Shown in pieces: positions 31,325 to 40,032 of a stretch of 64,000 nt of DNA. Made by a program: the position numbers and the translations under genes. This DNA comes from JAWLHK01 sp041690355 [NCBI: bacterium] (GTDB lineage Bacteria; J088; JAWLBW01), in the NCBI GenBank assembly GCA_041690355.1, contig JAWLHK010000010.1, positions 88,741-152,740 on the forward strand, in the 5' to 3' direction. A model generated the notes under the pieces. That model saw nothing but the letters and a program-made list of their open reading frames with translations, was not told where the DNA came from and made no database searches. Numbering within the stretch: position 1 is the stretch's first letter; the number at the start of each line of letters is the position of its first letter.

Positions 31325-32105
31325 AGACTGGCTGGCGGCCGCCGTCCGCTGGGCGCACGCCGCCGGCGAGATCCAGCGGCGCTATTTTCACCACCCGGAG
31401 CGCAAGGACATCCAACACAAGGGGGCCATCGACCTGGTCACCGCCGCCGACAAGGAATGCGAGGCGTTTCTCATCGAGCGCATCGAAGCCGAATGCCCCG
31501 ATCACGGCTACGTGGCCGAAGAAGGGCACCGCAAATCGACCCCCGGCGGTCTGGCATGGTACATTGATCCCCTCGACGGGACGACCAACTTCGCGCACGG
31601 CTATCCGGTCTTCTGCGTTTCGATCGCGCTGCTCGACGGCCGGCGTCCGGTGCTCGGCGTCGTCTACGATCCGATGCGCGGCGAGACCTTCACGGCGGTC
31701 TTGGGCCGGGGCGCGCGGTTGAACGGCGAGGCGATTGCAGTTACTCGGGAGGCAGAGCTGGGAAAATCGCTGCTCGTGACCGGATTCCCCTACGCCTTTG
31801 CGGAGAATCCCCTGAACCTCAGACTGTTCGATGCCTTTCTGCACCGCAGCCTCTCGGTGCGCCGCGACGGCTCGGCCGCCCTGGACCTCTGCTATGTCGC
31901 GTGCGGCCGCTTCGACGGGTTCTGGGAGCTGGGCCTGAACAGCTGGGACATCGCGGCCGGCGCGCTGATCCTCGAAGAGGCGGGCGGCCGTGCAACGCAG
32001 TTCGACGGCGGCGAACTTGACGTCGACGCGCGCAACATTCTGGCGACCAACGACCTGCTCCACGCACCGATGCAGCAGGTTCTCAAAGAATACGGAGCAT
32101 ACTGA
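31299..32105 (+). CDS. suhB: Inositol monophosphatase family protein
   Basis: 268 residues, magnesium-dependent phosphatase fold. Metal sites are visible: VAEEGHR, WYIDPLDGTTNFAHGYP (about residues 87-103) and NSWDIAAGALILEEAGG. Likely substrates are inositol phosphates or related sugar phosphates; SuhB also acts in rRNA transcription in E. coli, so the symbol is tentative. The start lies inside the helicase gene in another frame. The stop overlaps the next ATG. Confidence 0.88.
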   Translation: MSATSLPLEDWLAAAVRWAHAAGEIQRRYFHHPERKDIQHKGAIDLVTAADKECEAFLIERIEAECPDHGYVAEEGHRKSTPGGLAWYIDPLDGTTNFAHGYPVFCVSIALLDGRRPVLGVVYDPMRGETFTAVLGRGARLNGEAIAVTREAELGKSLLVTGFPYAFAENPLNLRLFDAFLHRSLSVRRDGSAALDLCYVACGRFDGFWELGLNSWDIAAGALILEEAGGRATQFDGGELDVDARNILATNDLLHAPMQQVLKEYGAY

Positions 32106-32407
32106 TGGCTGACGAAAAGCAGACGCGCGAAGTCCAACTCAAGATCACGCTCGACGACAAGACCGCCGAGGGGGTCTATTCGAACCTGGCGATGATCAAC
32201 CACAACGACATGGAGTTCACGCTCGACTTCCTCTACGTGCAGCCGCAGGGGCCGAAGGCCACCGTGCGCTCGCGCATCATTACGAGCCCCGTGCACCTGA
32301 AGCGCTTCATGGCGGCCCTGCAGGAGAATATCCGCCGCTACGAGCAGCGCTTCGGCGAGATCAACACCGGTCCCACCGTCCAGGCCCCCAAGGGGGATTA
32401 CAACTGA
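32105..32407 (+). CDS. DUF3467 protein
   Basis: 100 residues, matching DUF3467 in length and pattern: KITLDDKTAEGVYSNLAMINHNDMEFTLDFLYVQP, then RIITSPVHLKRFMAALQENIRRYE. A small soluble beta-rich protein of unknown function. It begins one base inside the stop of the phosphatase gene and ends exactly where the carboxypeptidase gene begins, so translation is probably coupled. Confidence 0.85.
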   Translation: MADEKQTREVQLKITLDDKTAEGVYSNLAMINHNDMEFTLDFLYVQPQGPKATVRSRIITSPVHLKRFMAALQENIRRYEQRFGEINTGPTVQAPKGDYN

Positions 32408-33313
32408 ATGCCCATGCGCGTCGCGCCTCCCGTCGTTCCCGGTGACCGGGTCGCCGTCATTGCCCCGGCGACGCCGTTCGACCGCGCGATCTTCGATGCC
32501 GGCGTGCGCTGGCTCGAGGCGCAGGGGTTCGTCGTCGACGTCGACCCCGCGGTCTTCGAGCGGACGCGCTACACGAGCGGAACGGTGAAGCAGCGCGCTG
32601 GAACGATCTCGCGTGCGCTGGCGAATCCGGAGATCAAAGCGCTCATCGCGGTCCGCGGCGGCTACGGCTCGGTGCACCTGCTCCCGTCGCTCGATGTCGG
32701 CGCGCTCGGGGATCAGCCGAAACGCATCGTCGGTTGCAGCGATCTGACGACGCTGCTCAATTTCGTGTGGGAGCGCACGGGCGTGGTTACCTATCACGGC
32801 CCGATGGTCGCGGGCGATCTCGGACGCGGTCCGGACGCCGAGACGGCCTCCGATTTTCTCGCGACGTTTGCGGGGAAGCCGGCGCCCGAAAAAGAGCGGG
32901 ACCTCGACGTCCTCGTTTCAGGGGATGCAGACGGAACCCTGGTGGGCGGCTGCCTGTCACTGCTCGCAGCATCGATGGGAACGCCCTACGAATTTTCCGC
33001 CGACGACTGCATTCTCTTTCTCGAGGACGTGAAGGAGCATCCGTACCGCATCGACCGCATGCTTATGCAGCTTCTCCTTGGCGGAAAATTCGATAGGGTG
33101 CGCGGTATCGTCTTCGGCACGATGGATCAGTGCGCGGCGCCGCAAGGTTCCGACTACCGGCTCGAGGATGTGCTTACGGACCTGCTCGCGCCGTTGGGGA
33201 TTCCCATCTACTTTGGATTCCCCTCCGGTCACTCCACGCCGAACTTGACGCTCCCGCTCGGCGCACGGGCGCGCATGCAGGGTGGACGGTTGATGATCGA
33301 GGGGCCATTCTAG
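32408..33313 (+). CDS. ldcA: LD-carboxypeptidase (peptidase S66 family)
   Basis: 301 residues. S66 enzymes remove the terminal D-Ala from murein tetrapeptides (LdcA) or cleave related amides (MccF). Catalytic Ser111 is in VGCSDLTT, the Glu lies in FLEDVKEHPYRIDRM, and the His in FGFPSGHS. The N-terminal VVPGDRVAVIAPATP and AVRGGYGS are typical. No signal peptide, as expected for a cytoplasmic cell-wall recycling enzyme. Last gene of the helicase-suhB-DUF3467 operon. Confidence 0.9.
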   Translation: MPMRVAPPVVPGDRVAVIAPATPFDRAIFDAGVRWLEAQGFVVDVDPAVFERTRYTSGTVKQRAGTISRALANPEIKALIAVRGGYGSVHLLPSLDVGALGDQPKRIVGCSDLTTLLNFVWERTGVVTYHGPMVAGDLGRGPDAETASDFLATFAGKPAPEKERDLDVLVSGDADGTLVGGCLSLLAASMGTPYEFSADDCILFLEDVKEHPYRIDRMLMQLLLGGKFDRVRGIVFGTMDQCAAPQGSDYRLEDVLTDLLAPLGIPIYFGFPSGHSTPNLTLPLGARARMQGGRLMIEGPF

Positions 33314-33324
33314 GCCCAACCTCC

Positions 33325-33366
33325 GTTTCGGGTCCCCCTTCGGAAGACGACAGGGGGGTCTTCAAC
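33325..33366. repeat. GGGTCCCC-type repeat (family C)
   Basis: TTTCGGGTCCCCCTTCGGAA followed by GACGACAGGGGGGTC. Pairing of GTCCCCC with GGGGGGTC gives a hairpin. Related copies lie at 46745, 50791, 53661 and 61031. It ends 5 bases before the queC -10 box. Confidence 0.8.
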
Positions 33367-33370
33367 CCCG

Positions 33371-33376
33371 TATAAT
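33371..33376 (+). promoter_or_regulatory. -10 box of queC-queE
   Basis: Consensus TATAAT, six bases before ATG 33383. Suggests a leaderless message starting at the second of two in-frame ATGs. Confidence 0.5.
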
Positions 33377-33382
33377 ATGTTG

Positions 33383-34063
33383 ATGAACCGCGCCGTTGTT
33401 CTGCTCTCCGGGGGACTCGATTCCGCCACCGTGGTCGCCATCGCGCAGGCCGAGGGATTTCTCGTGAACGCGCTGAGCTTCGACTATGGCCAGCGCCATC
33501 GGATCGAGCTTGAAGCCGCGACCCGCGTGGCCCGGAAGGCTGGGGTGGAGAATCATCTGATTCTTCCGCTCGACCTGCGCCCCATCGGCGGCTCGGCGCT
33601 CACGAGCGACATCGCCGTCCCCAAGGACGCCCTCGGCGCGGAGGGGATTCCGGTCACCTACGTCCCCGCGCGGAACACGGTGTTTCTCTCGCTCGCGCTC
33701 GGCTGGGCCGAGACCCTCGGCGCCCACGATATCTTTCTCGGCGTGAACGCGCTCGACTACAGCGGCTATCCCGATTGCCGCCCGGCGTTTGTGGACGCGT
33801 TCGAGCGCCTCGCGCAGGTGGCGACCCGCGATGGCGTCGAGGGACGCCCGTTCCGCATCCACGCGCCGCTGATGGAGCTGGGGAAGAAGGAGATCATTCA
33901 GCGCGGCCTCGCGCTCGGCGTCGATTATGCGCTGACCCGCAGCTGCTACGACCCGCAGGGGGATCTCGCCTGCGGCCACTGCGACAGCTGCCTGCTGCGC
34001 CTGCGCGCCTTTGCCGAAGCAGGCGTGCCCGATCCGATCGCCTATGTGCCGGGAGCGACATGA
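33383..34063 (+). CDS. queC: 7-cyano-7-deazaguanine synthase
   Basis: Converts 7-carboxy-7-deazaguanine to preQ0 with ATP and ammonia, for queuosine in tRNA. 226 residues. ATP loop SGGLDS at residues 9-14, FDYGQRH, and the zinc-binding C-terminus [19 protein letters not shown]. An in-frame ATG lies six bases upstream at 33377, directly after the TATAAT box; 33383 fits a leaderless start better. The stop overlaps queE (ATGA). Confidence 0.93.
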   Translation: MNRAVVLLSGGLDSATVVAIAQAEGFLVNALSFDYGQRHRIELEAATRVARKAGVENHLILPLDLRPIGGSALTSDIAVPKDALGAEGIPVTYVPARNTVFLSLALGWAETLGAHDIFLGVNALDYSGYPDCRPAFVDAFERLAQVATRDGVEGRPFRIHAPLMELGKKEIIQRGLALGVDYALTRSCYDPQGDLACGHCDSCLLRLRAFAEAGVPDPIAYVPGAT

Positions 34064-34737
34064 GCCGCCTCCCCCCGATGCCGCGCGACCCCGAGGTGCT
34101 GCTCGTCAACGAATTCTTCCACTCCATTCAGGGGGAATCGACGCAGGCGGGGCGGCCGTGTCTGTTCATCCGGCTCACCGGATGCCATCTGCGCTGCGGC
34201 TACTGCGACACCGAGTACGCCTTCCACGAGGGGACCGAGCTTCCCCTCGACCAGGTGCTGGCGCGCGTGCGCGATACCGGGGAGAAGCTCGTGGAGATCA
34301 CCGGCGGCGAGCCGCTGCTGCAACGCGGGGTCTATCCGCTCATGCAGCGCCTGCTCGACGAGGGGTTCGAGGTCATGCTCGAGACCTCGGGAAGCCTCGA
34401 CGCTTCGCGCGTGCCACCGGGCGTGCGGCGGATCTTCGACATCAAGACGCCCGGGAGCGGTGAAGCGGACGCGAACCGGTGGGAGAACTTCGCCCCCGCG
34501 GCGCTGCGCGAGGGGGACGAAGTCAAGTTCGTGATCTGCTCGCGCGCGGATTACGAGTGGGCCGCCGGCGTCATACGCACGCGGCTCGCTGACGCGAAGG
34601 TTCCGCTGTTGTTCTCGCCCATGTGGGGCGCCGTGAAGCCCGCCGATCTGGCGGAATGGATCGTGGAAGACCGTCTTCCCGTCCGCTTCCAGCTCCAACT
34701 CCATAAAGTGCTCTGGGGGGAGAAGAGAGGCGTCTGA
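34060..34737 (+). CDS. queE: 7-carboxy-7-deazaguanine synthase (radical SAM)
   Basis: Forms the 7-deazaguanine ring from carboxy-tetrahydropterin. 225 residues. The radical-SAM cluster Cys are C42, C46 and C49 in [10 protein letters not shown] (C-x3-C-x2-C), after the family signature [29 protein letters not shown] binds SAM. Translationally coupled to queC. QueD and GCH1 genes are not in the window. The stop lies two bases before a repeat. Confidence 0.93.
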   Translation: MSRLPPMPRDPEVLLVNEFFHSIQGESTQAGRPCLFIRLTGCHLRCGYCDTEYAFHEGTELPLDQVLARVRDTGEKLVEITGGEPLLQRGVYPLMQRLLDEGFEVMLETSGSLDASRVPPGVRRIFDIKTPGSGEADANRWENFAPAALREGDEVKFVICSRADYEWAAGVIRTRLADAKVPLLFSPMWGAVKPADLAEWIVEDRLPVRFQLQLHKVLWGEKRGV

Positions 34738-34738
34738 G

Positions 34739-34850
34739 AATTGACGATTTACAAATTACGATTTACGATTTGCGGTCCACGGGCAGGGCGCTTCACGGCC
34801 TTGCTTCGCCCTCGTTGAAATCGTAAATCGTCAATCGTCATTCGTAAATT
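34739..34850. repeat. Inverted TTGACGATT-type repeats flanking a GC-rich hairpin (family B)
   Basis: Left arm 34739-34771 (AATTGACGATTTACAAATT...) and right arm 34818-34850 are imperfect reverse complements of about 33 bases. Between them lies a GC-rich stretch with GGGCAGGGCG and CTTCGCCC. The right arm ends exactly at the dinB ATG, so the whole queE-dinB gap is repeat. Confidence 0.85.
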
Positions 34851-35999
34851 ATGTTGGCGCATTTCGACCTCGATTGCTTCTTTGTCGCCGTCGAGCGCAT
34901 CTACGATCCGCAGCTCCTCGGGAAACCGGTGGCCGTGGGCGGGAGCGCCGAAGGGCGCGGTGTCATCGCGTCGGCCAGTTACGAGGCGCGGAAACTCGGG
35001 GTCCGTTCGGCCATGCCGACGGCGCGCGCGCTCAAGCTATGCCCGCAGCTGATTCTGGTTCCCGGCCACCATGGCGTCTATCGGAAACACTCGCGCCTCT
35101 TCCAGCAGGTCCTGATGGAGTACTCGCCACTCGTCGAGATGGCCTCCATCGACGAAGCGTATGTGGACTTCACGGGAACGGAGAAGCTCTTCGGACCCGC
35201 GCCGCACGTGGCCGCGACCATCGTCGACCGGGTGCGCAGCGAGCTGAACCTCGACGTGTCGCTGGGACTCAGCACGTCGCGCATCGTCAGCAAGATTGCC
35301 GGCGCCCTCGGCAAGCCGCAGGGGTTCGTCGTCGTCGAGCCGGGCAAGGAGGCCGAGTTCCTCGCGCCGCTGTCCATCGACGACATGCCGGGCATCGGTC
35401 CGCGCACGGCCGAGGCGATGCGCGCCGACGGCATTCTGACGCTCGGTGACCTGGGCAAGGTTCCCCCCTCGAGCCGCTGGGCAGAATGGGCCCCCTACGC
35501 GCGCGGCGAGGTGCGTGGCGTCGTGGGAATCGAGGAGGAGCGGAAGGGACTGTCGGTGGAGACCACCTTCCGCCATGACCTGGCCGCCGGAGAGAATCTC
35601 TGGCATCTCCTGCGCGAAGTGGCCGAAGAGGCGGGGAGGCGCATGCGGCGCGAAGGCCTGCTCGCCCGCACCGTGGGCGTCAAGCTCAAGTATGCGGACT
35701 TCACGCAGCAGACGGCGGCGCGCACGCTGGATCGGCCGACCGACATCGACCGCGAGATTTACGACATTGCCCTCGAGCTGGCGCAGGCGCGCGTGGGGAT
35801 CCGCAAGCTGCGTCTGATCGGCGTGCAGCTGAGCCACCTGACGGAATCGGAGTCGACCGAGCCGCAGCTGACTCTCTTCCAGGCGCCGGACGACGGCGCG
35901 CGCAAGAAGCTGCGGAATCTTGACCGCACGCTCGACAAGCTGCGCGGCCGGTACGGCGACAACGTGGCGTGGGGGTACAAGAAGCGGGAGGAGGAATGA
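34851..35999 (+). CDS. dinB: DNA polymerase IV
   Basis: Y-family translesion polymerase, 382 residues. Catalytic carboxylates are D6 in HFDLDCFF and D101-E102 in SIDEAYVDF; ISASYEARKLGVRSAMP, DVSLGLSTSRIVSKIA and DMPGIGPRTAEAM are typical. Near the C-terminus TEPQLTLF is a canonical beta-clamp binding motif. Homology fixes the start at MLAHFDLD, although the ATG abuts a repeat and has no ribosome binding site. No LexA-like box was recognised upstream. Confidence 0.94.
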   Translation: MLAHFDLDCFFVAVERIYDPQLLGKPVAVGGSAEGRGVIASASYEARKLGVRSAMPTARALKLCPQLILVPGHHGVYRKHSRLFQQVLMEYSPLVEMASIDEAYVDFTGTEKLFGPAPHVAATIVDRVRSELNLDVSLGLSTSRIVSKIAGALGKPQGFVVVEPGKEAEFLAPLSIDDMPGIGPRTAEAMRADGILTLGDLGKVPPSSRWAEWAPYARGEVRGVVGIEEERKGLSVETTFRHDLAAGENLWHLLREVAEEAGRRMRREGLLARTVGVKLKYADFTQQTAARTLDRPTDIDREIYDIALELAQARVGIRKLRLIGVQLSHLTESESTEPQLTLFQAPDDGARKKLRNLDRTLDKLRGRYGDNVAWGYKKREEE

Positions 36000-36030
36000 C
36001 CACCTCCCCCGCGGCGCTATGGCGCCGTCG

Positions 36031-36062
36031 CCCCTCCTCCTCCAGCGAGGAGGAGGGGTTTC
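36031..36062. terminator. Terminator-like hairpin between dinB and ccmI
   Basis: Perfect 12-base stem CCCCTCCTCCTC / GAGGAGGAGGGG with loop CAGC, followed by TTTCG. It may end transcription from dinB and, read the other way, from the ccm operon. The sequence also resembles the second hairpin of the 225-bp composite repeat. Confidence 0.55.
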
Positions 36063-36090
36063 GTGCAACGAGGCCTGCGTACTTGTCGCT

Positions 36091-36122
36091 AAGGAATCAG
36101 GAATCAGGCATCAGGAATGGCG
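36091..36122. repeat. Family A repeat
   Basis: AAGGAATCAGGAATCAGGC then ATCAGGAATGGCGC, four units with the conserved GGCGC flank. Confidence 0.85.
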
Positions 36123-36138
36123 CAGTAACGCTGTCGCG

Positions 36139-37026
36139 TTACTGCGCCTTCGGCAGCTTTTCGGGCTGCGCCAAGGCGCGGATGACCTCTTCGATCTGCT
36201 GGGTCATCTGCTCCTTGTACTCCGGTGGCGTGACTTCGAGGAGCTTCGCCCACGTGGCCTTGGCCCCTTCGATCTCGCCGCGGTGAATCTGCAGCATGCC
36301 CGTGAACCAGAGGGCGTCGGGATTGACCGGGTCATCCTTGAGAATGCCGTCAAAGATCTTTGTCGCATTCTCGACCTGGTTCAGGCGGAGGGTCGAGACG
36401 CCGAGGCCGACCCGTGCATCCATGTTCGACGGGTCGAGTTCCAGTGCCTTCTTGTAGGCCTTGACCGCATCGTCAAAGCGCTCCATGACCATGTACGAAC
36501 GGCCGAGCATGGCCTGGCCGCGCGGATCGTCGGGGTTTTCGCGCAGGCGCTCTTCCAGACGGGCGACCATCTTCGCCGGGTCGGGCTGGCCGTCGGCGCC
36601 CATGACGGGGGCCTGGCCGCCTTCGCCGTGACCCGCCGCACTCTGCGGTCCCGCATGCATCCAGCCGCCCTTGTAGAGATAGACCCCTGCGGCGACGTTC
36701 GCCGTGAGCAGCAGGAGAAAGGCGGCAACGGCCACGCGCAGGCGCTTCCGATCCGCGCTGTCGTTCTCGGGAAGCGCCTTCAACTTCTTCTCTTCTTCGA
36801 GCAGCGCGAGGGCGTCGGTTTCGAGGGACTTGTGCTGCGCCAGATACTCCTCTTCTCCGATTTCGCCGTCCTTGCGCAGCTGTGCGAGGGCGGCGAGCTG
36901 ATCGGCCACTTCGGACTTGCGCGCCTGCACCGCGCGAAGCACCGAGGGGGTGCCCCGGCCGAAGAGGGGAAGGAAGACCATCAACAGAACGGCTGCGACC
37001 AGCGCGGCGCCGGCAATCCAAATCAT
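36139..37026 (-). CDS. ccmI: Cytochrome c biogenesis protein CcmI-like (TPR)
   Basis: 295 residues. An N-terminal helix (IAGAALVAAVLLMVFLPLF), a Leu/Glu/Lys-rich coiled segment (about 30-88), a second helix (LRVAVAAFLLLLTANVAAGVYLY) and then TPR repeats from about residue 150 (NPDDPRGQAMLGRSYMVMER, AYKKALELDPSNMDARVGLG). This is the layout of CcmI, which presents apocytochrome c to the heme lyase in the periplasm. The start overlaps the ccmH stop. Last gene of the ccm operon. Confidence 0.85.
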   Translation of the reverse strand: MIWIAGAALVAAVLLMVFLPLFGRGTPSVLRAVQARKSEVADQLAALAQLRKDGEIGEEEYLAQHKSLETDALALLEEEKKLKALPENDSADRKRLRVAVAAFLLLLTANVAAGVYLYKGGWMHAGPQSAAGHGEGGQAPVMGADGQPDPAKMVARLEERLRENPDDPRGQAMLGRSYMVMERFDDAVKAYKKALELDPSNMDARVGLGVSTLRLNQVENATKIFDGILKDDPVNPDALWFTGMLQIHRGEIEGAKATWAKLLEVTPPEYKEQMTQQIEEVIRALAQPEKLPKAQ

Positions 37027-37544
37027 GACTTCTCCTGCGATGAGGCGGCCGGCGAGCGCAGCGCCTCGATAAGACGATCGGTTTCTTCAAAAGGAACGTC
37101 GATGACGTCGTCCTCCGGAGCCTGGCGGGCCGCCGCCGGGGACGCGCCGCGGCGCATGCGCAGCACGAGGGCGACGAGCCCGGCGACGAGGAGCACGAAC
37201 GGAAGCATCCAGAGCACCCAGTTCCACCCCTGCTTGCGCGGTTCCATCAGAATGTAATCTCCATAGCGGGAAACGAAGTAGGCGCGAATCTCGTCCGCGC
37301 TTTTTCCATCGCGCACCTGATCGCGAATCAGGTCGCGCATGTTGCGGGCGAGCTGCGAGTTGGAATCCGCGACGGATTCGTTCTGGCAGACGGCGCAGCG
37401 AAGATCTTTCGCCACCTCGCGAACGCGCGTGTCTTCTTCGGTCTCCAGACGCACGGGGAGCGAAGTCGCCGGTTCACCCTCGGCCTGGAGCGGAAGCGGA
37501 AGCGCAAAGAGCAGCGCTGCCGCGAGAAACAGGCGGCGCATCAT
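37023..37544 (-). CDS. ccmH: Cytochrome c biogenesis protein CcmH
   Basis: 173 residues. Signal peptide, then the redox motif LRCAVCQNESVADSNS (C50, C53) of the CcmH/CcdA-coupled thiol reductase that keeps the CxxCH of apocytochromes reduced, then the conserved RYGDYILMEPR and a C-terminal membrane helix (VLWMLPFVLLVAGLVALVL). Overlaps ccmG and ccmI by four bases each. Confidence 0.93.
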   Translation of the reverse strand: MMRRLFLAAALLFALPLPLQAEGEPATSLPVRLETEEDTRVREVAKDLRCAVCQNESVADSNSQLARNMRDLIRDQVRDGKSADEIRAYFVSRYGDYILMEPRKQGWNWVLWMLPFVLLVAGLVALVLRMRRGASPAAARQAPEDDVIDVPFEETDRLIEALRSPAASSQEKS

Positions 37545-38077
37545 CCCTCGCTCGCCCCCGTGAGCAGCTTTTCAACCTGTTTCGACAGGCGGGTGTAGTT
37601 GATCGGGCCCGCAATCTTCTCGATCACGGTTCCGTCACGGTCGATCAGGTAGGATTCGGGAACGCCGTAGACGCCGAAGTCGATGGCGAGCCGCCCCTTC
37701 TCGTCATACAGATTCACGTAATTTCGCTTCGAACGCTTCACGTATTCCTGCGCGGCGCTGAGCTCGTCCTGGGTGACGATGCCCACGACGCGGAAATCGG
37801 CATTGCCGCCAAAGCGCTTCTGCAGCGCCTCGACCAGCGGTTCATCCGACTTGCAGGTGGTGCACCAGGTCGCCCAGAAGGTAACCAGCGAAACCTTGCC
37901 CTGCAGCTCTTGCGAGCTGAAAACTTTTCCGTCCAGCGTCGGCGCTTCGAACGACGGCGCCTTCGCGCCTTTCAGCGGCGACGGAATTGCGCGCGGGTTG
38001 TTGTCGAGCCCGAAAAAGAACAGGGCCGAAATCCCCAGAATTCCACCTAGCAGCAACGCTTTCCACAGATTGCTCAT
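37541..38077 (-). CDS. ccmG: Thiol:disulfide interchange protein CcmG/DsbE
   Basis: 178 residues, membrane-anchored thioredoxin. N-terminal helix (ALLLGGILGISALFFFGL), APSFEAPTLDG, active site WCTTCK with C72 and C75, and cis-Pro in YGVPESYLID. Reduces apocytochrome or CcmH in the periplasm. The more usual CcmG active site is WCxxC with P or V; TT is acceptable variation. Coupled to its neighbours by overlapping stop and start codons. Confidence 0.93.
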   Translation of the reverse strand: MSNLWKALLLGGILGISALFFFGLDNNPRAIPSPLKGAKAPSFEAPTLDGKVFSSQELQGKVSLVTFWATWCTTCKSDEPLVEALQKRFGGNADFRVVGIVTQDELSAAQEYVKRSKRNYVNLYDEKGRLAIDFGVYGVPESYLIDRDGTVIEKIAGPINYTRLSKQVEKLLTGASEG

Positions 38078-40032
38078 GCGGGCCTCCCTCGGGGTCGAAT
38101 GCGGTGCGATAGTCCGATGGCGCCGCCCAGCAGCAGCACGAGAATGCCGCCGAAGACGAACCCCACGAACGGATTCAGATAAATGTGCAGGGCCGCGGCG
38201 CCGCTCGCCGGATCGATGTCGCCCACGGCGATATACAGCTCGTGCGTGAGCGTCTTGAGCCGCTTCGGCTCGGTCATCGGCATATCGGCGCGGCCGTAAA
38301 TGCGCTTTTCCGGCGCCAGGTGCCCCACGCGGGCGCCATCCCGGTAAATATCGAGCTCGCCGGCGTACCCGTTCCAGTTCGGGCCGACGATGGGGCGCAT
38401 TCCCTCATAGACGATCTCGTAGTCGCCGATGGCCGTCTTCTCGCCCTTGCCGAGCTGCACGGTAGACTGCTGCTGATAGGCGTAGGAGCCGACGAACCCG
38501 ACGATGAGGACGAAGATCCCCAGGTGCGCCACGAGTCCGCCGAAGCGGCGGCGGTTGGTCGAGGCCATGCGCGCGAACCCCTGAAGGAACGTGCGTCCCA
38601 GGCTGCGCGCGCGGGCGCTGCCGGCGCGGTACCACTCGCGGCCGAGGATCATCGCGCCGAAGAAGGCCAGCCAGAGCGACACGGCCGCCATCGGCTTGCG
38701 CACGCCGACCAGCACGAGCACGAGCGCGATAACGGTCGCGATCACGGCCGGCAACAGAACGATGCGCTTGACCTGGGCCCCCGTGAAGCGGCGCCAGGGG
38801 ACCATGGGCGCGATGGCCATGAGCAGCACATTGACGCTCATGATCGGAATGAACGTCTTGTTGAAGAACGGCGCCGCGACGGTCACCTTGGTCTCACTCA
38901 GCATGTCCATGGCCAGGGGGAACAGGGTGCCGAGCATGACGGTGAAGGTGGCGACGATGAAGACCAGGTTGTTGAAGAGGAACAGCCCCTCGCGCGAGAA
39001 GGTCGGCGCCTCGGCTTCTTCCCCCTGCAGCGTGTCGGAGCGCATCACGAGCAGACCGAACGGAATGATGAGGGCAAGAAAGAAGAAGGCCAGCAGAAAG
39101 ATGCCGCGCGACGGATCGCTGGCGAACGCGTGCACGGAACTGATGATGCCGCTGCGCACGAGAAAGGTCCCCAGAATCGACAGCGCGAAGGCCGTGATGG
39201 CGAGCGACACGTTCCAGATGCGGAAGGACTTGCGCTGCTCCTGCACCATGATCGAGTGGACGAGCGCGGTGCCGACGAGCCACGGCATGAACGAGGCGTT
39301 CTCGACGGGGTCCCAGGCCCAGTATCCGCCCCAGCCCAGTTCGCGGTAGGCCCAGTGGCCGCCGAGGGCGATTCCGGCGGTCAGCAGGACCCAGGCAAAG
39401 AGGATCCAGCGGCGGCTCACGAAGATCCACCGGTCGCGCCCCCGGCCGGTGATCAGCACGGCCAGGGCGAACGCGAAGGGAATCGCGAACGCCGTGTAGC
39501 CCGCGAACAGGGTCGGCGGGTGAAACGCCATCTGCGGATCCTGCAGCAGCGGATTCAGGTCGCGGCCGTCGGGCGCCGCGGGAATCAGGCGCTCGAAGGG
39601 GCTCGAGAGAAAGAGGATGAGGCTCAGGAACCCGATCTGCACGGAAGCCAGCGTTCCCATGACCGGCGGCATGAGATCGGGATCGCTCTTCCAGTGCACG
39701 AGCACGGCGGCGGCGGCAAACAGGCTGAGGATGGCCGCCCAGAGCAGCAGCGAGCCCTCGTGGCCGCCCCAGAGCGCCGCGATCTGGTACATCAGCGGCA
39801 GCTTGCTGTTCGAATTCATGGCGACGTAGAGGACCGAGAAGTCCTTCTGGACGAAGGCGTACACGAGCGCGAGGCAGGCCGCGAGCAGGAGACCGCCGAT
39901 GGCCAGCGTCCCCGCGCGGGCGACACGCAGAAACGATGCATCCCAGCGGGCCGCGAGAATCGAGGCGACCACGACGAGCGCGCTAAGCGCGAGGGCCAGC
40001 ACCGTGGCCAGATGGCCGAGTTCAATGATCAC
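38074..40032 (-). CDS. ccmF: Heme lyase subunit CcmF
   Basis: 652 residues, polytopic inner-membrane protein that attaches heme to apocytochrome c with CcmH and CcmI. The tryptophan-rich WWD-type motif is ELGWGGYWAWDPVENASFMPWL, and conserved His occur in WGGHEGSLLLW, FHPPTLFAGY and SSVHAFASDPSRG. The C-terminal periplasmic domain includes GKGEKTAIGDYEIVYEG. Overlaps ccmG by four bases and stops directly before ccmE. Confidence 0.95.
   Translation of the reverse strand: MIIELGHLATVLALALSALVVVASILAARWDASFLRVARAGTLAIGGLLLAACLALVYAFVQKDFSVLYVAMNSNSKLPLMYQIAALWGGHEGSLLLWAAILSLFAAAAVLVHWKSDPDLMPPVMGTLASVQIGFLSLILFLSSPFERLIPAAPDGRDLNPLLQDPQMAFHPPTLFAGYTAFAIPFAFALAVLITGRGRDRWIFVSRRWILFAWVLLTAGIALGGHWAYRELGWGGYWAWDPVENASFMPWLVGTALVHSIMVQEQRKSFRIWNVSLAITAFALSILGTFLVRSGIISSVHAFASDPSRGIFLLAFFFLALIIPFGLLVMRSDTLQGEEAEAPTFSREGLFLFNNLVFIVATFTVMLGTLFPLAMDMLSETKVTVAAPFFNKTFIPIMSVNVLLMAIAPMVPWRRFTGAQVKRIVLLPAVIATVIALVLVLVGVRKPMAAVSLWLAFFGAMILGREWYRAGSARARSLGRTFLQGFARMASTNRRRFGGLVAHLGIFVLIVGFVGSYAYQQQSTVQLGKGEKTAIGDYEIVYEGMRPIVGPNWNGYAGELDIYRDGARVGHLAPEKRIYGRADMPMTEPKRLKTLTHELYIAVGDIDPASGAAALHIYLNPFVGFVFGGILVLLLGGAIGLSHRIRPRGRPA

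Noticed and set aside
34741-34850. Riboswitch between queE and dinB
   Set aside because: The pairing comes from inverted low-complexity repeats that recur elsewhere, and dinB has no link to preQ1.
36031-36062. Third copy of the 225-bp composite repeat
   Set aside because: Only the CCTCCTCC/GGAGGAGG stem is shared; the flanking sequence of the composite element is missing.
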